This document shows positions 9,522 to 18,710 of a stretch of 64,000 nt of DNA, in pieces. How positions within the stretch are numbered: the first letter of the stretch is position 1; the number at the start of each line of letters is the position of its first letter. This DNA is from Corynebacterium silvaticum (GTDB lineage Bacteria; Actinomycetota; Actinomycetes; Mycobacteriales; Mycobacteriaceae): contig NZ_SDQO02000005.1 of NCBI RefSeq assembly GCF_004382825.2, positions 1-64,000 of the forward strand, read 5' to 3'. The translations under genes were made by a program, and so were the position numbers. The notes below the pieces were generated by a model that saw only the letters and a program-made list of their open reading frames with translations, searched no databases and had not been told where the DNA came from.

Positions 9522-11075
9522 TTGACGGCGTATGAGAATCCATTGCGTGGTTTTTCGCAGAAAGGGCTGGCAGCGCGCGGCTGTCTCGTCCTTATTGTGG
9601 CCATGCTTCTTGTCTCGTGTTCAACGTCTACGCGGCGGGCAGAACAAAGCAAGAATGCGCTCGTCAATTCGGTGCTGGAAGAAGCTCGGGTGCGCAATCT
9701 CAACCGTCACGTGGCATCGAGTTTTACGCCCGAACCACAGGTGATCGGCACTCCCTATGATTCGGGTGCGGCGGCCTCGCGATTGCTTTTCGACGCCTCC
9801 GATACGGTTGTCGTCTCCGATTCCGTGATGGCGTCTCAACTGCGTGCGTCCTCAATCGCGGTGGTCGCCCATGCGCCAATGCTGACCATGACTGATCAAT
9901 CGCGCGCGGAAGTCATCGCGGAGATCGGCCGGTTGGGTGCCCGATACGTGTTGGCTGTAGGCGATGTGCCGTTGAGCTCTGTGGACGGGAGCCGTCGGGT
10001 AATCAAAGACGATGGTTCTTTTGATGCATTGGGTCGCCTGACCTCGTTAAGGTTTACACCGAGGAAAATTTCGGAGAGGGAAGTACTTGAAAAAGTAGCA
10101 ACGCTCAACCCCGCGGATATTGCGCTTTTGACTTTGGAAGACTCTCCGCAGCCTCCGTCAGGTCAGAGTCAAGAGAAGATTATGGCGTTTCCCCTGCAAT
10201 CAAAAAGGGACGCGGAGGCGGCACCTATCGTGATTGCTAGTCCGGAATCTGGCATTGCTGCCGTTGCTACTGCACGGTCCTATGGCGCCACGATTAGGGT
10301 GATGCCCGTAGCTGATCCTAGGTATAGCGAAGAGACGATGTCGATGGTCGCAGGCCTTTCTGATGAAGCACTCATTGCTCTAGGCTCGCAGTTTGGCACG
10401 GCGGAAAACTTGGCCAAGGTTATTCGTTTCGGGGAGAAGACACGAGTATGGCCTCACAACGGCCGTGGACTTGTTTTTTCTCACCAACCAATCAGTGCGA
10501 CGTGGGCTGTGGACAAACGCTCAGATAATGCAAGCGATACCCAAGCTTTTTATCTTTCAGAAACACATGGTTCCTTTGACAACCAGGACATTCGTTCTGC
10601 CAAGGAATGGGCTCAGGGGTTAGAAGAACAAGGAAAACGCGGATTTTTGGTTATTGATCCGGCGGTTACTGGTGGCGTCGCAAGGCTTGCTGCGCTCAAG
10701 GACATACTTATGTTTCCTTCAATGGGTGTGGCCGTGAGAGCAGAACGCCATGATGGTTCGGTTACAGATGCTGCGGCTTGGCTCGATCGATTTGTGCGCG
10801 AGCATGGCCTGCCACAAAAGGTATTGGTGGTGATGAGCCAATCACCAACATCGCTTCCGGAGCTGCATTATCCAACGCTTGCTCCGGTGGCTGGGACCTG
10901 GTTGAGCTGTGCCTCGGGTGAACGGGCGGGGGAGATCGGGCAGAGCTTGGATCGCCTTCCTCAAGGGTGGCTCGGAGCGGTGCTCAAGGATCCTGAATGC
11001 GGGGAGGAGTCTGCACTTCCTGAGATAACCGAGCTTGTACATTCCCCCCGACTTGGGCTAATAATTTCGCGCTAG
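9522..11075 (+). CDS. Lipoprotein with CWB2-like sequence
   Basis: 517 residues from TTG 9522 (TTG 9543 is an alternative). An N-terminal signal with lipobox LLVSC (Cys about residue 33) indicates a lipid-anchored exported protein. Residues about 90-155 (DTVVVSDSVM...APMLTMTD...IAEIGRLGARYVLAVGDVPL) follow the pattern of cell wall-binding repeat 2 (VV-AS...AP-LLT...EL-RLG...V-VGG). A similar AAPIVIASPESGIAAVATARSYGATIRVM block recurs later. The C-terminal half (WAQGLEEQGKRGFLVIDP, RERHGLPQKVLVVM-like) is unassigned. No catalytic motif is visible. It lies between the DUF262 gene and serA on the same strand, with its own gap to each. Confidence 0.65.
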   Translation: MTAYENPLRGFSQKGLAARGCLVLIVAMLLVSCSTSTRRAEQSKNALVNSVLEEARVRNLNRHVASSFTPEPQVIGTPYDSGAAASRLLFDASDTVVVSDSVMASQLRASSIAVVAHAPMLTMTDQSRAEVIAEIGRLGARYVLAVGDVPLSSVDGSRRVIKDDGSFDALGRLTSLRFTPRKISEREVLEKVATLNPADIALLTLEDSPQPPSGQSQEKIMAFPLQSKRDAEAAPIVIASPESGIAAVATARSYGATIRVMPVADPRYSEETMSMVAGLSDEALIALGSQFGTAENLAKVIRFGEKTRVWPHNGRGLVFSHQPISATWAVDKRSDNASDTQAFYLSETHGSFDNQDIRSAKEWAQGLEEQGKRGFLVIDPAVTGGVARLAALKDILMFPSMGVAVRAERHDGSVTDAAAWLDRFVREHGLPQKVLVVMSQSPTSLPELHYPTLAPVAGTWLSCASGERAGEIGQSLDRLPQGWLGAVLKDPECGEESALPEITELVHSPRLGLIISR

Positions 11076-11229
11076 GCGAGCGTCATATCGGAAAACTGTC
11101 GACCAGTAGGTTCCGATGGGGCTCCTCATCTACACTGTGGAGGTCACACGCCAGCGAACCGGCGTGGGCCCGGGTATTGTGGCGCGGTCGTGTCAGAATA
11201 TCCGGACATTACGGATCGAGGAGAATACC

Positions 11230-12825
11230 GTGAGCCAGAATGGCCGACCTGTCGTTCTAATTGCAGATAAACTTGCGCAGTCCACCGTCGATGCTCTGGG
11301 TAACTCGGTTGAAGTCCGGTGGGTCGATGGACCCAAGAGGGAAGAACTCCTTGCAGCGGTTACCGATGCAGATGCCCTGCTAGTGCGCTCTGCAACCACT
11401 GTGGATAAAGAAGTATTTGATGCGGCGTCGAAACTCAAGATCGTCGGCCGTGCGGGTGTAGGACTAGACAACGTAGACATTGCCGCCGCTACTGAACGCG
11501 GAGTCATGGTTGTTAATGCCCCCACCTCAAACATTCACTCTGCGTGCGAGCACGCAATTTCCCTCCTACTCTCTACCGCCCGGCAGATACCTGCTGCGGA
11601 TGCGTCGCTTCGCGGACAAGAGTGGAAGCGTTCCTCGTTTACGGGCGTGGAAATTTATGGAAAAACCATAGGAATTGTTGGATTCGGCCACATCGGTCAG
11701 CTTTTCGCTCACCGACTCGCAGCCTTTGAAACCACGGTTATCGCCTATGACCCTTATGCAAACCCCGCCCGCGCTGCTCAGCTTGGTGTGGAATTGGTTG
11801 AGATGGAAGAGCTGATGGGACGTTCAGATTTTGTCACCATCCACCTCCCCAAGACCGCAGAAACCCAAGGGATGTTTGACGCGGAACTGCTGGCTAAAGC
11901 CAAGCCGGGGCAAATCATCATTAATGCGGCGCGCGGCGGCCTGGTCAATGAGCAGGCGCTTGCCGACGCCATCATCTCCGGGCACATCCGTGGCGCAGGA
12001 TTCGACGTGTTTGCTACCGAGCCATGCACCGACTCGCCGTTATTTGCGCTGCCGCAGGTTGTGGTCACTCCGCATCTGGGCGCATCAACCGTGGAGGCCC
12101 AAGATCGCGCAGGAACAGACGTGGCTGAATCCGTGCTTAAAGCACTGGCTGGCGAGTTTGTCCCGGACGCAGTGAACGTGTCCGGTGGCCGAGTCGGCGA
12201 GGAAGTCGCGCTATGGCTAGACCTGGCTAGGAAACTAGGGCTGGTTGCCGGCAAACTGCTAGATAAAGCTGCGGTTGCCCTGGAAGTTGAGGCTCGCGGT
12301 GAGCTTTCCACGGAAGACATTGACGCTCTGGGGCTCTCCGCCCTGCGCGGTTTGTTCTCCGCAGTGGTAGAAGAGCCTGTCACGTTTGTGAACGCCCCGA
12401 GAATTGCTGAAGAGCGAGGCGTAAAACTCGACGTCACCACGGCAAGCGAATCCCTTACACATCGCTCTGTTCTTGAGGTCCGCGCTATTGGGGCAGACGG
12501 TGAAGCCGTATCCGTGATCGGTGCTCTCACAGGTCTTGAGCACGTGGAGAAGATCGTGCGAATCAACAAGCGAGGTCTGGACCTGCGCGCGCACGGCTTC
12601 AACGTCTTCTTCCAATACACCGACACCCCTGGTGCTTTGGGTAAGGTCGGAACCGCTTTCGGTGCAGCGGGCTTTAATATCGACGCCGCTGCATTGTCTC
12701 AAAACTCTGAAGGAAAGGGCGCAACTCTTGTGCTGCGCATAGACAAGCCCGCCCCCGAGTCGCTGGTGGACACAATTGCGCAGTCAATTGAGGCAGAATC
12801 CTTTGCCGTAGATTTTGACGCCTAA
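11230..12825 (+). CDS. serA: D-3-phosphoglycerate dehydrogenase
   Basis: 531 residues from GTG 11230 (SQNGRPVVLIADK, preceded by GAGGAG); the frame is open to 11116, but the upstream codons are not conserved. First step of serine synthesis: 3-phosphoglycerate to phosphohydroxypyruvate with NAD. Substrate/nucleotide domains show GRAGVGLDNVDIAAA, the Rossmann GIVGFGHIGQLFA, and the catalytic region INAARGGLVNEQAL...PHLGAST. A long-form SerA, it has the intervening ASB domain and a C-terminal ACT domain (NVFFQYTDTPGALGKVG), consistent with serine feedback. Confidence 0.97.
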   Translation: MSQNGRPVVLIADKLAQSTVDALGNSVEVRWVDGPKREELLAAVTDADALLVRSATTVDKEVFDAASKLKIVGRAGVGLDNVDIAAATERGVMVVNAPTSNIHSACEHAISLLLSTARQIPAADASLRGQEWKRSSFTGVEIYGKTIGIVGFGHIGQLFAHRLAAFETTVIAYDPYANPARAAQLGVELVEMEELMGRSDFVTIHLPKTAETQGMFDAELLAKAKPGQIIINAARGGLVNEQALADAIISGHIRGAGFDVFATEPCTDSPLFALPQVVVTPHLGASTVEAQDRAGTDVAESVLKALAGEFVPDAVNVSGGRVGEEVALWLDLARKLGLVAGKLLDKAAVALEVEARGELSTEDIDALGLSALRGLFSAVVEEPVTFVNAPRIAEERGVKLDVTTASESLTHRSVLEVRAIGADGEAVSVIGALTGLEHVEKIVRINKRGLDLRAHGFNVFFQYTDTPGALGKVGTAFGAAGFNIDAAALSQNSEGKGATLVLRIDKPAPESLVDTIAQSIEAESFAVDFDA

Positions 12826-12861
12826 TCGCATTCTGCGATCCCCGCTATAGCCTCACCATAT

Positions 12862-12914
12862 CCCCGCTTATTGCCTGAAACTGCCTTTGTACAGCGCAAT
12901 AAGCGGGGTATCTC
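12862..12914 (+). terminator. serA terminator
   Basis: CCCCGCTTATTGC (12862-12874) pairs perfectly over 13 bp with GCAATAAGCGGGG (12896-12908), followed by a moderately T-rich tail. Confidence 0.75.
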
Positions 12915-13047
12915 TTTTATTGGACGCGGGACCCCAAGAACAGGGGGATGGTACGCCGCTTTGGTTAGTAGGAGGTTAGCGGCATCATCAATAGGTTTGA
13001 TACACTGCCAGAAATATTTCACAGTGTGAGAAAAGGGGTTCCGCAAA

Positions 13048-14067
13048 ATGAAATTAGCGGTTATCGGTGGCGACGGAATCGGTCCCGAAGTTACAGCAGA
13101 AGCACTCAAAGTTCTTCATGCGGTGCGCGATGACATCCACGTAACCAATTTTGACCTAGGGGCGCGTCGATACCTGCGCACTGGAGAACTCCTCACCCAA
13201 GCAGACCTCGATGAACTACGCGAACACGACGCAATCCTGCTGGGCGCAATTGGCGCGCCGGGAGAAGTTGCGCCAGGAATTTTGGAACGCGGTCTTTTGC
13301 TCGCCATGCGGTTTGAGCTGGATCATCATGTCCATGTGCGCCCCTCAAAGCTATACCCTACGTCTACGTCTCCGCTGGCTAACCCCGGCGACATTGATTT
13401 TGTCGTAGTGAGAGAGGGGACCGAAGGCCTGTATTGCGGAAATGGTGGAGTGCTGCGAAAAGGAACGAGCCATGAGGTTGCTTCCGAGGTCTCGCAGAAC
13501 ACCCGCTATGGCGTAGAAAGAGTGGTCCGTGATGCATTCCGGAGGGCTCAGGAGCGCAGGAAACACCTGACATTGGTGCACAAGACTAACGTCTTGGTTC
13601 ATGCAGGTGATCTATGGCAGCGCACGGTAGATGAGGTTTCTCGAGAATTCCCAGAGGTACAGGTCGATTACAACCACATTGATGCCGCCACGATTTATAT
13701 GGTTACCGACCCATCGCGTTATGACGTCATTGTGACGGACAACTTGTTTGGAGACATCCTCACCGATCTCGCGGGCGCAGTGACCGGCGGAATTGGTCTT
13801 GCGGCTTCCGCAAACATTGATGCAAGCGGCGCTAATCCGTCGATGTTTGAGCCTGTTCATGGCTCAGCCCCGGATATCACCGGCCAAGGTATTGCAGATC
13901 CTACGGCAGCGATCCTTTCTGCGGGAATGCTCTTGCGCCACCTGGGAGACGAGGAAAACGCCTGCCGGATCGATGCTGCAGTTGCTGTGGACGTTTCTGC
14001 GCGCGCTGGCACAAAAATTGTGACCTCAGAAGTGGGTGATCGCATCGCGGCGGCGCTGCGCGGGTAG
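13048..14067 (+). CDS. leuB: 3-isopropylmalate dehydrogenase
   Basis: 339 residues, normal for actinobacterial LeuB. Oxidative decarboxylation of 3-isopropylmalate in leucine synthesis. Motifs: [14 protein letters not shown] at the N-terminus, [38 protein letters not shown] (Mg/substrate Asp residues) and [17 protein letters not shown] (NAD binding). ATG 13048 is preceded by AAAAGGGG. The leuC/leuD partners lie 22 kb away in the same window. Confidence 0.96.
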   Translation: MKLAVIGGDGIGPEVTAEALKVLHAVRDDIHVTNFDLGARRYLRTGELLTQADLDELREHDAILLGAIGAPGEVAPGILERGLLLAMRFELDHHVHVRPSKLYPTSTSPLANPGDIDFVVVREGTEGLYCGNGGVLRKGTSHEVASEVSQNTRYGVERVVRDAFRRAQERRKHLTLVHKTNVLVHAGDLWQRTVDEVSREFPEVQVDYNHIDAATIYMVTDPSRYDVIVTDNLFGDILTDLAGAVTGGIGLAASANIDASGANPSMFEPVHGSAPDITGQGIADPTAAILSAGMLLRHLGDEENACRIDAAVAVDVSARAGTKIVTSEVGDRIAAALRG

Positions 14068-14155
14068 AAGAGGCTCAGGGGGTGAGTAGGAAGGAAGCCC
14101 CTGAACAAGAAGACGGCTGGGTGTAAAAAGACTCATTAAGGACTCATTTTCGTGA

Positions 14156-14171
14156 CGTGAGCTAACTCACG
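14156..14171. promoter_or_regulatory. Candidate GlxR (cAMP-CRP family) operator
   Basis: CGTGAGCTAACTCACG is a palindrome that agrees with the corynebacterial GlxR consensus TGTGANNTANNTCACA at every specified position except the outermost pair. It lies just upstream of a -10-like TATGAT (14175-14180) whose start point would coincide with ATG 14188. A regulator bound here would sit in the -35/-10 spacer and would be expected to repress. Confidence 0.6.
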
Positions 14172-14187
14172 ATATATGATTCGCTTC

Positions 14188-16056
14188 ATGACCGTCGAAC
14201 TAGACGAGGTGCAACATTTCCTTGCAGAAAATGCGCCTTACGCCCAGCTTCCTGCGGAATCGCGTGCGCTGCTTACACGCTCTGCCGAGATACGCTACTG
14301 CAAACGTGGCTCGGTTATCTTACGCTGCGGAGAACCCAATGATTTGTGTTGGGTGATCCGCAGCGGTGCAGTGGACATAACCGATGAAAACGGAGTGCTC
14401 CTGGATAGGAGAGAGGCCGGACGCTCTTTTGGCTACTCCACGATTCTCGGAGAGAACCGGAATCGTTATTCGATGATCGCAGTGGAAGACTCCCTCCTGA
14501 TCACTATTACTCGTGCGGATTTCCTCGCTGTCGCTGAGAAGGATGCTAGTTTCACGCGTTTCTTTTCCAGCCAGTCAACTCGGATGCGTGCAGCGGCTGA
14601 ACAGGTGCGCAACAATGACGGCTCTCAATCGCTGCGGGCGCGGCTGGGGGATTTTATGACCACCCAGCCCGCCACGTTGCATCCGACGGAATCTATTCAG
14701 TCTGCGGCTCGTGCGATGCGGGATAAAAATGTGTCTTCCCTGGTTATTGCTACTGATGAGGACATCTGCGGAATCGTGACTGACCGCGACCTGCGCAGTA
14801 AAGTCGTCGCGGATGATGTGGACGTAAATATGCCGGTGTAGGGGATAATGACCCTGAACCCCATAACGGCGGCCACTACAACGCCAGCGTTTGAGGCGAT
14901 GATGATTATGGCGGAACACGGCATCCATCATCTCCCTGTGTGTGATACAAACACAGCCTCATAAGCCGCTTGTGGGAATCGTCAGTTCTCCCGACATCAT
15001 GCGGCTGTTGCGCAATGATCCCATTTACATCACCGCGGATATTTCCAGGCGCAGCTCTGCGGAAGAACTCGCAGAGGTCTTCGCTCGTAGCAAGGACGTA
15101 GCAGCACGTTTTGTGGAGCGTTCAGCGCGCCCGGAGGAAGTATCGGCTCTGCTCTCTCACTCGGCGGATGCAGTGGCGCGTCGATTGCTGAGCCTTGCAG
15201 AAGAAGAACTTGGGCCGCCTCCCGTTCCTTATGCGTTTGTTGTGGTGGGTTTCCAAGGCCGCAAAGAATTGGGTTTTGCCTCAGATCAAGATAACGCCCT
15301 TATTCTGTCCAATGCGTTCAATCCGGAAGAACACGGTGAGTATTTCACGGTGCTCGCTAACCGGGTGTGTCAAGGCCTAGCCCTCGCCGGTCAGGTGCTT
15401 TGCCCTGGAGACATGATGGCATTTAACCCACAGTGGCGACTCACCGAAAGCGAGTGGATATCTACCTTTACCTCGTGGATTACTGCACCTGAGCCAGAGG
15501 CTCTCATGTTTGCGCAGACCTTCTTTGACATGAGGCTCGTGCATGGCGATGAGTCCTTGTACTCCAACGTCCGGGCCAGCTCCCTGGATCAGGCGCGTTC
15601 TGTGAGGCGTTTCCATGCCCACCTTGCAACGGTTGCTTCACGACGAGAACCGCCATTAGGTTTTTTCCGTGGCTTTGTGGTGGAACGCGGCGGTGACTAT
15701 GCCCATACCCTGGACATCAAAAAGGGAGGGATTCACGCGATTGTTCAGATGGCACGTTTGTATGCGTTGACGTGTGGGACAGATGCGTTGGACACTCGTC
15801 AGAGGCTGAATGCTGCGGCGGGTCTTGGGGCTGTGTCTGAAAAGGCGCACATGACCTGTTGGATGCTTTTGACGTGCTTAACACCATTACGTTTGATCAT
15901 CAGGCAACGGATCTCCGCGTGGGCAATGCACCAAGCTATCACGTGGACCCGGAGCAGCTAGGAAAGATGGATCGTGAGCATGTGCGCGATGCCTTCCACA
16001 TCATCAAGGGGATGCAGCAGGCGTTGAGCACTAAATATCCCACCCGGAGCATGTGA
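14188..16056 (+). pseudogene. Broken cNMP-binding / CBS / DUF294 nucleotidyltransferase protein
   Basis: Collinear fragments in three frames make up one about 620-residue signalling protein. Fragment 1 (ATG 14188, leaderless; frame open from 14176) has a cyclic-nucleotide-binding domain (RGSVILRCGEPNDLCWVIRSG) and a CBS pair. It is interrupted by an in-frame TAG at 14839-14841, and the frame continues through HGIHHLPVCDTN to a TAA at 14962. A one-base shift (14942-14961) enters the DUF294 domain (GFQGRKELGFASDQDNALI, with the D-x-D of nucleotidyltransferases). A third lesion near 15850 shifts into DAFDVLNTITFDHQ...KYPTRSM, ending at 16056. C. glutamicum has an intact homologue at this place. 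Confidence 0.85.
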
Positions 16057-16667
16057 TGTGGTGGGGGAGTAACGCCATCCGCAAAGCCCAGGGGCCGTTG
16101 GCGCAGGTCTATCAGGAGCTTCCGGAGAAAAACGATCACACCCGGCTCTTGGCAGTAGACATGGAAACGACTGCGCTCCTTCCTACGGAGGGACGAATCC
16201 TTTCCATCGGTTGGGTGCCCATCGATGATGGAAAAATACAACTCGCAGGTGCTGGACATGTGTTGATTAGGCCGGAAAATTTAGACAGGGATTCTGTGGG
16301 CAAGTCCGCGGCTCTCCACAACATTACGGACGCGATGTTGGAGGAAGGGGTGAGCGAACAGAGCGCGGTGGGTATGCTTCTCGACGCCCTCCGTGGGCGC
16401 GTACTCCTTGCCCACTTTGCCCCCATAGAAGTGCGCTTTGGGGATGCTGCTTGCCGTCGGCACTTCGGAGCGCCGCTGCGGGTACCATACGTGGACACCA
16501 TGGAGTTAGAGCGTAGACATATGGAACGCATGGGCACGTATCCTCGGGGAGAAGACTTAAGGCTTGCGCGAGTACGCAATAGATATGGATTACCCCATTA
16601 CCGCAGCCACAATGCGCTGACAGACGCGTTAGCGTGCGCGGAGCTTTATCTGGCGCTGAACGGATAA
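16056..16667 (+). CDS. DnaQ-like DEDDh 3'-5' exonuclease
   Basis: 203 residues from ATG 16056 (GTG 16053 possible); ATG overlaps the TGA of the preceding pseudogene, so the two were translationally coupled. ExoI motif AVDMETTAL supplies the D-x-E pair; ExoII is LLAHFAPIEVRF, with Glu where many members have Asp; ExoIII is HNALTDALACAEL. C. glutamicum calls the positional homologue dnaQ2. Likely a standalone proofreading or repair exonuclease rather than the replicative epsilon subunit. Fragment 1 of the upstream partner is broken, so translation may be reduced. Confidence 0.85.
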   Translation: MWWGSNAIRKAQGPLAQVYQELPEKNDHTRLLAVDMETTALLPTEGRILSIGWVPIDDGKIQLAGAGHVLIRPENLDRDSVGKSAALHNITDAMLEEGVSEQSAVGMLLDALRGRVLLAHFAPIEVRFGDAACRRHFGAPLRVPYVDTMELERRHMERMGTYPRGEDLRLARVRNRYGLPHYRSHNALTDALACAELYLALNG

Positions 16668-16729
16668 CGTCTCTATAAAATAATAAAATTTTTGTGAGTA
16701 TAACTACCGGGGACACGTAAAGTGGAATC

Positions 16730-17068
16730 ATGAAGACCTACCTTTATCGCGCGTGCCTCGTCTTGTGTTATGTCTATCTGCTGTTCATGATTGGACATAA
16801 TTTTTACTATGGTGAGAATCTTCTTATCACGTGGATAGGTGTGGTTGGGGGCATACTGTTTATTGCGGGGTCCGTCCTCAAAATTATTTCAGATAAAAAA
16901 CTGAAACGGACAACGGGCGGGGAGCTGAGGGAGTTTTCTGAGGCGCAACTTGATGAGCTTCGGGCGTTAAAAGCTACTGGCCAGACGGTTAAGGCTGTGA
17001 AAAAGGCGCGGATCTGGTACCCAGGCTTAGGCCTGCTTGAGGCGAAAAATTTGGTTGACAGTATGTAA
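16730..17068 (+). CDS. Small membrane protein with ribosomal L7/L12 C-terminal-like tail
   Basis: 112 residues. Two hydrophobic helices (about 5-25 and 32-52) are followed by a soluble tail. The last about 30 residues (LKATGQTVKAVKKAR, then PGLGLLEAKNLVDSM) match the L7/L12 C-terminal signature (IK-VR---GLGLKEAK-LV). The same motif occurs in some uncharacterised actinobacterial membrane proteins. Function unknown. ATG 16730 has only a weak upstream purine stretch. Confidence 0.7.
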   Translation: MKTYLYRACLVLCYVYLLFMIGHNFYYGENLLITWIGVVGGILFIAGSVLKIISDKKLKRTTGGELREFSEAQLDELRALKATGQTVKAVKKARIWYPGLGLLEAKNLVDSM

Positions 17069-17176
17069 AAGTGCGTGCCGCCAGCTTATGACGCTCGTCG
17101 GGAGTCAGCACCTCACGCGCTACCCCAGAAAAACCGTGGTGGTGGGAAAATCGACTAAGTGAGTACTATCTTTGCT

Positions 17177-17974
17177 ATGCGTTTTGGACGAATAGCTACC
17201 CCAGATGGCATGTGCTTCTGCGTTGTCGAGGGCGACGGTGCAGAAACTGTGTGCAAAGAAATTGAAGGCACTCCGTTTACCGAGCCGAAAAAGAAGGGTC
17301 GGGAGTGGAAACTAGAAAACGTGCGGGTGTTGGCCCCTATGCTTCCGTCCAAGATCGTGGCTATTGGTCGCAATTATGCGGATCACGTTAAAGAGGTTTT
17401 CCAAAAGAGCGCAGAGCATCTTCCTCCTACGCTGTTCCTCAAGCCGCCGACCGCCGTCATTGGTCCGGGTGTGCCCATTAAGATTCCGGAGTTTGCCACC
17501 AAGGTGGAGTTTGAGGGCGAGCTCGCTATGGTGATCGGCAAGCCTTGCAAAAATGTTAAGAAGGAAGACTGGAAGTCTGTCGTTCTTGGGTTCACCATCA
17601 TTAACGATGTTTCTTCCCGCGATCTCCAATTTGCAGACGGCCAGTGGGCACGCGCTAAAGGAATCGACACTTTTGCGCCGCTTGGGCCGTGGATTGAAAC
17701 AGACCTAGATTCTATTGACACCACCAATCTTCCGATCAAAGCTCACCTCACACATGATGGAGTGACGGAAACTAAGCAGGATTCCAACTCTGATCAGATG
17801 ATTATGAACCTGGGTGAGATCATAGAGTTCATCACGGCTTCTTTCACTCTTCTACCAGGTGATGTGATCTGCACCGGATCGCCAGCAGGTACTGCGGAGA
17901 TGGTCCCAGGCGACTTTATCGAGGTAGAAATCCCAGGACTGGGAAGCCTTGGCAACCCTGTAGAGCGGGCATAA
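17177..17974 (+). CDS. odx: FAH-family protein, oxaloacetate decarboxylase
   Basis: 265 residues from ATG 17177; GTG 17159 is in frame, but MRFGRIATPDGMCF is the conserved start and TACTAT (17164-17169) lies seven bases before it (leaderless). FAH fold: VAIGRNYADHVKEVF, FLKPPTAVIGPG, KVEFEGELAMVIGK (metal-binding E-x-E...), NDVSSRDLQFADGQWARAKG and CTGSPAGTAEM. Very close to the C. glutamicum protein at the same place (cg1458), shown to be a metal-dependent oxaloacetate decarboxylase. It would link the TCA cycle to pyruvate. The broader FAH annotation (fumarylpyruvate hydrolase-like) is the alternative. Confidence 0.88.
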   Translation: MRFGRIATPDGMCFCVVEGDGAETVCKEIEGTPFTEPKKKGREWKLENVRVLAPMLPSKIVAIGRNYADHVKEVFQKSAEHLPPTLFLKPPTAVIGPGVPIKIPEFATKVEFEGELAMVIGKPCKNVKKEDWKSVVLGFTIINDVSSRDLQFADGQWARAKGIDTFAPLGPWIETDLDSIDTTNLPIKAHLTHDGVTETKQDSNSDQMIMNLGEIIEFITASFTLLPGDVICTGSPAGTAEMVPGDFIEVEIPGLGSLGNPVERA

Positions 17975-17994
17975 CAGGAAGCCTCGTTGTAAAA

Positions 17995-18031
17995 AAGCTA
18001 CTGCACGGCACTCGCCAGTGCGGTAGCTTTT
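17995..18031 (+). terminator. odx terminator
   Basis: AGCTACTGCAC pairs with GTGCGGTAGCT around GGCACTCGCCA, then TTTT. The 3' arm ends only about five bases before the next ATG (18036). Confidence 0.75.
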
Positions 18032-18035
18032 GCAT

Positions 18036-18695
18036 ATGACTACTGAACACCACCATTCACATCACGATGCCCCTCCTAAGCATCCAGAGGATGATATTTA
18101 TACAGATTCAGCAGGACCGGTGTGGTCGGGTAACCCTAATAGCTCATTAGTGGCGGTGATTCAGGAGCTGGATCTGAACTCCGCAGCTTCTCAGAGCCTT
18201 GATGTTGGCTGTGGCGAGGGCGCGGATGTTGTGTGGTTGGCAGAGCATGGCTGGAAAGCCGTGGGGGTGGACCCGTCGGAGATTGCTATTTCTCGTGCCG
18301 TAGCTGCGGCAACGGAACGCGGGATCGCTGCGGATTTTGAGGTGGCAAAGCTACCCGATATTTCTGACACTGCACAGGCGTTGCAGGAGCGCTACGGCTT
18401 AGTTACCGGCTTCTATATTCCTGTGAAGGGGGATGAGGGGCTTGCAGCGATTACCAGCTTGGTGGCCCCAGGCGGCTACCTTGTTCTCGTGCACCACGAT
18501 CTTGAAGAGATGATCGCTACGGGGCACCAGAGCCCCGACGTGCTAAAGGACTATCTCTTCCCCTCACGCATCGCAGAAATGCTGCCAGCGTCGCAGTGGA
18601 CAATCGTGATCAACGAGTCCCGTGAGCGTCATGTGGCTACCGGACTTGGTCATGGGCATACCCTTGATAACGTGCTCGTCGCACGCCTTAAGTAG
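18036..18695 (+). CDS. Class I SAM-dependent methyltransferase (TehB-like)
   Basis: 219 residues from ATG 18036 (TTG 18030 also in frame). A His-rich start (EHHHSHHD) is followed by motif I LDVGCGEGADVVWLAEHGWKAVGVDPS and motif post I; the late motif is LVAPGGYLVLVHHD. Substrate unknown. No Shine-Dalgarno is available because the odx terminator stem occupies that space. Translation is probably from a leaderless or very short transcript. Confidence 0.8.
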   Translation: MTTEHHHSHHDAPPKHPEDDIYTDSAGPVWSGNPNSSLVAVIQELDLNSAASQSLDVGCGEGADVVWLAEHGWKAVGVDPSEIAISRAVAAATERGIAADFEVAKLPDISDTAQALQERYGLVTGFYIPVKGDEGLAAITSLVAPGGYLVLVHHDLEEMIATGHQSPDVLKDYLFPSRIAEMLPASQWTIVINESRERHVATGLGHGHTLDNVLVARLK

Positions 18696-18710
18696 GACTC
18701 TTAATCAGAG

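Noticed and set aside
11778-12626. 282-codon ORF antisense to serA
   Set aside because: Ser/Arg-rich shadow of a real gene.
14075-14104. leuB terminator (TCAGGGG/CCCCTGA)
   Set aside because: Only 7 bp with no T tail; too weak to list as a feature.
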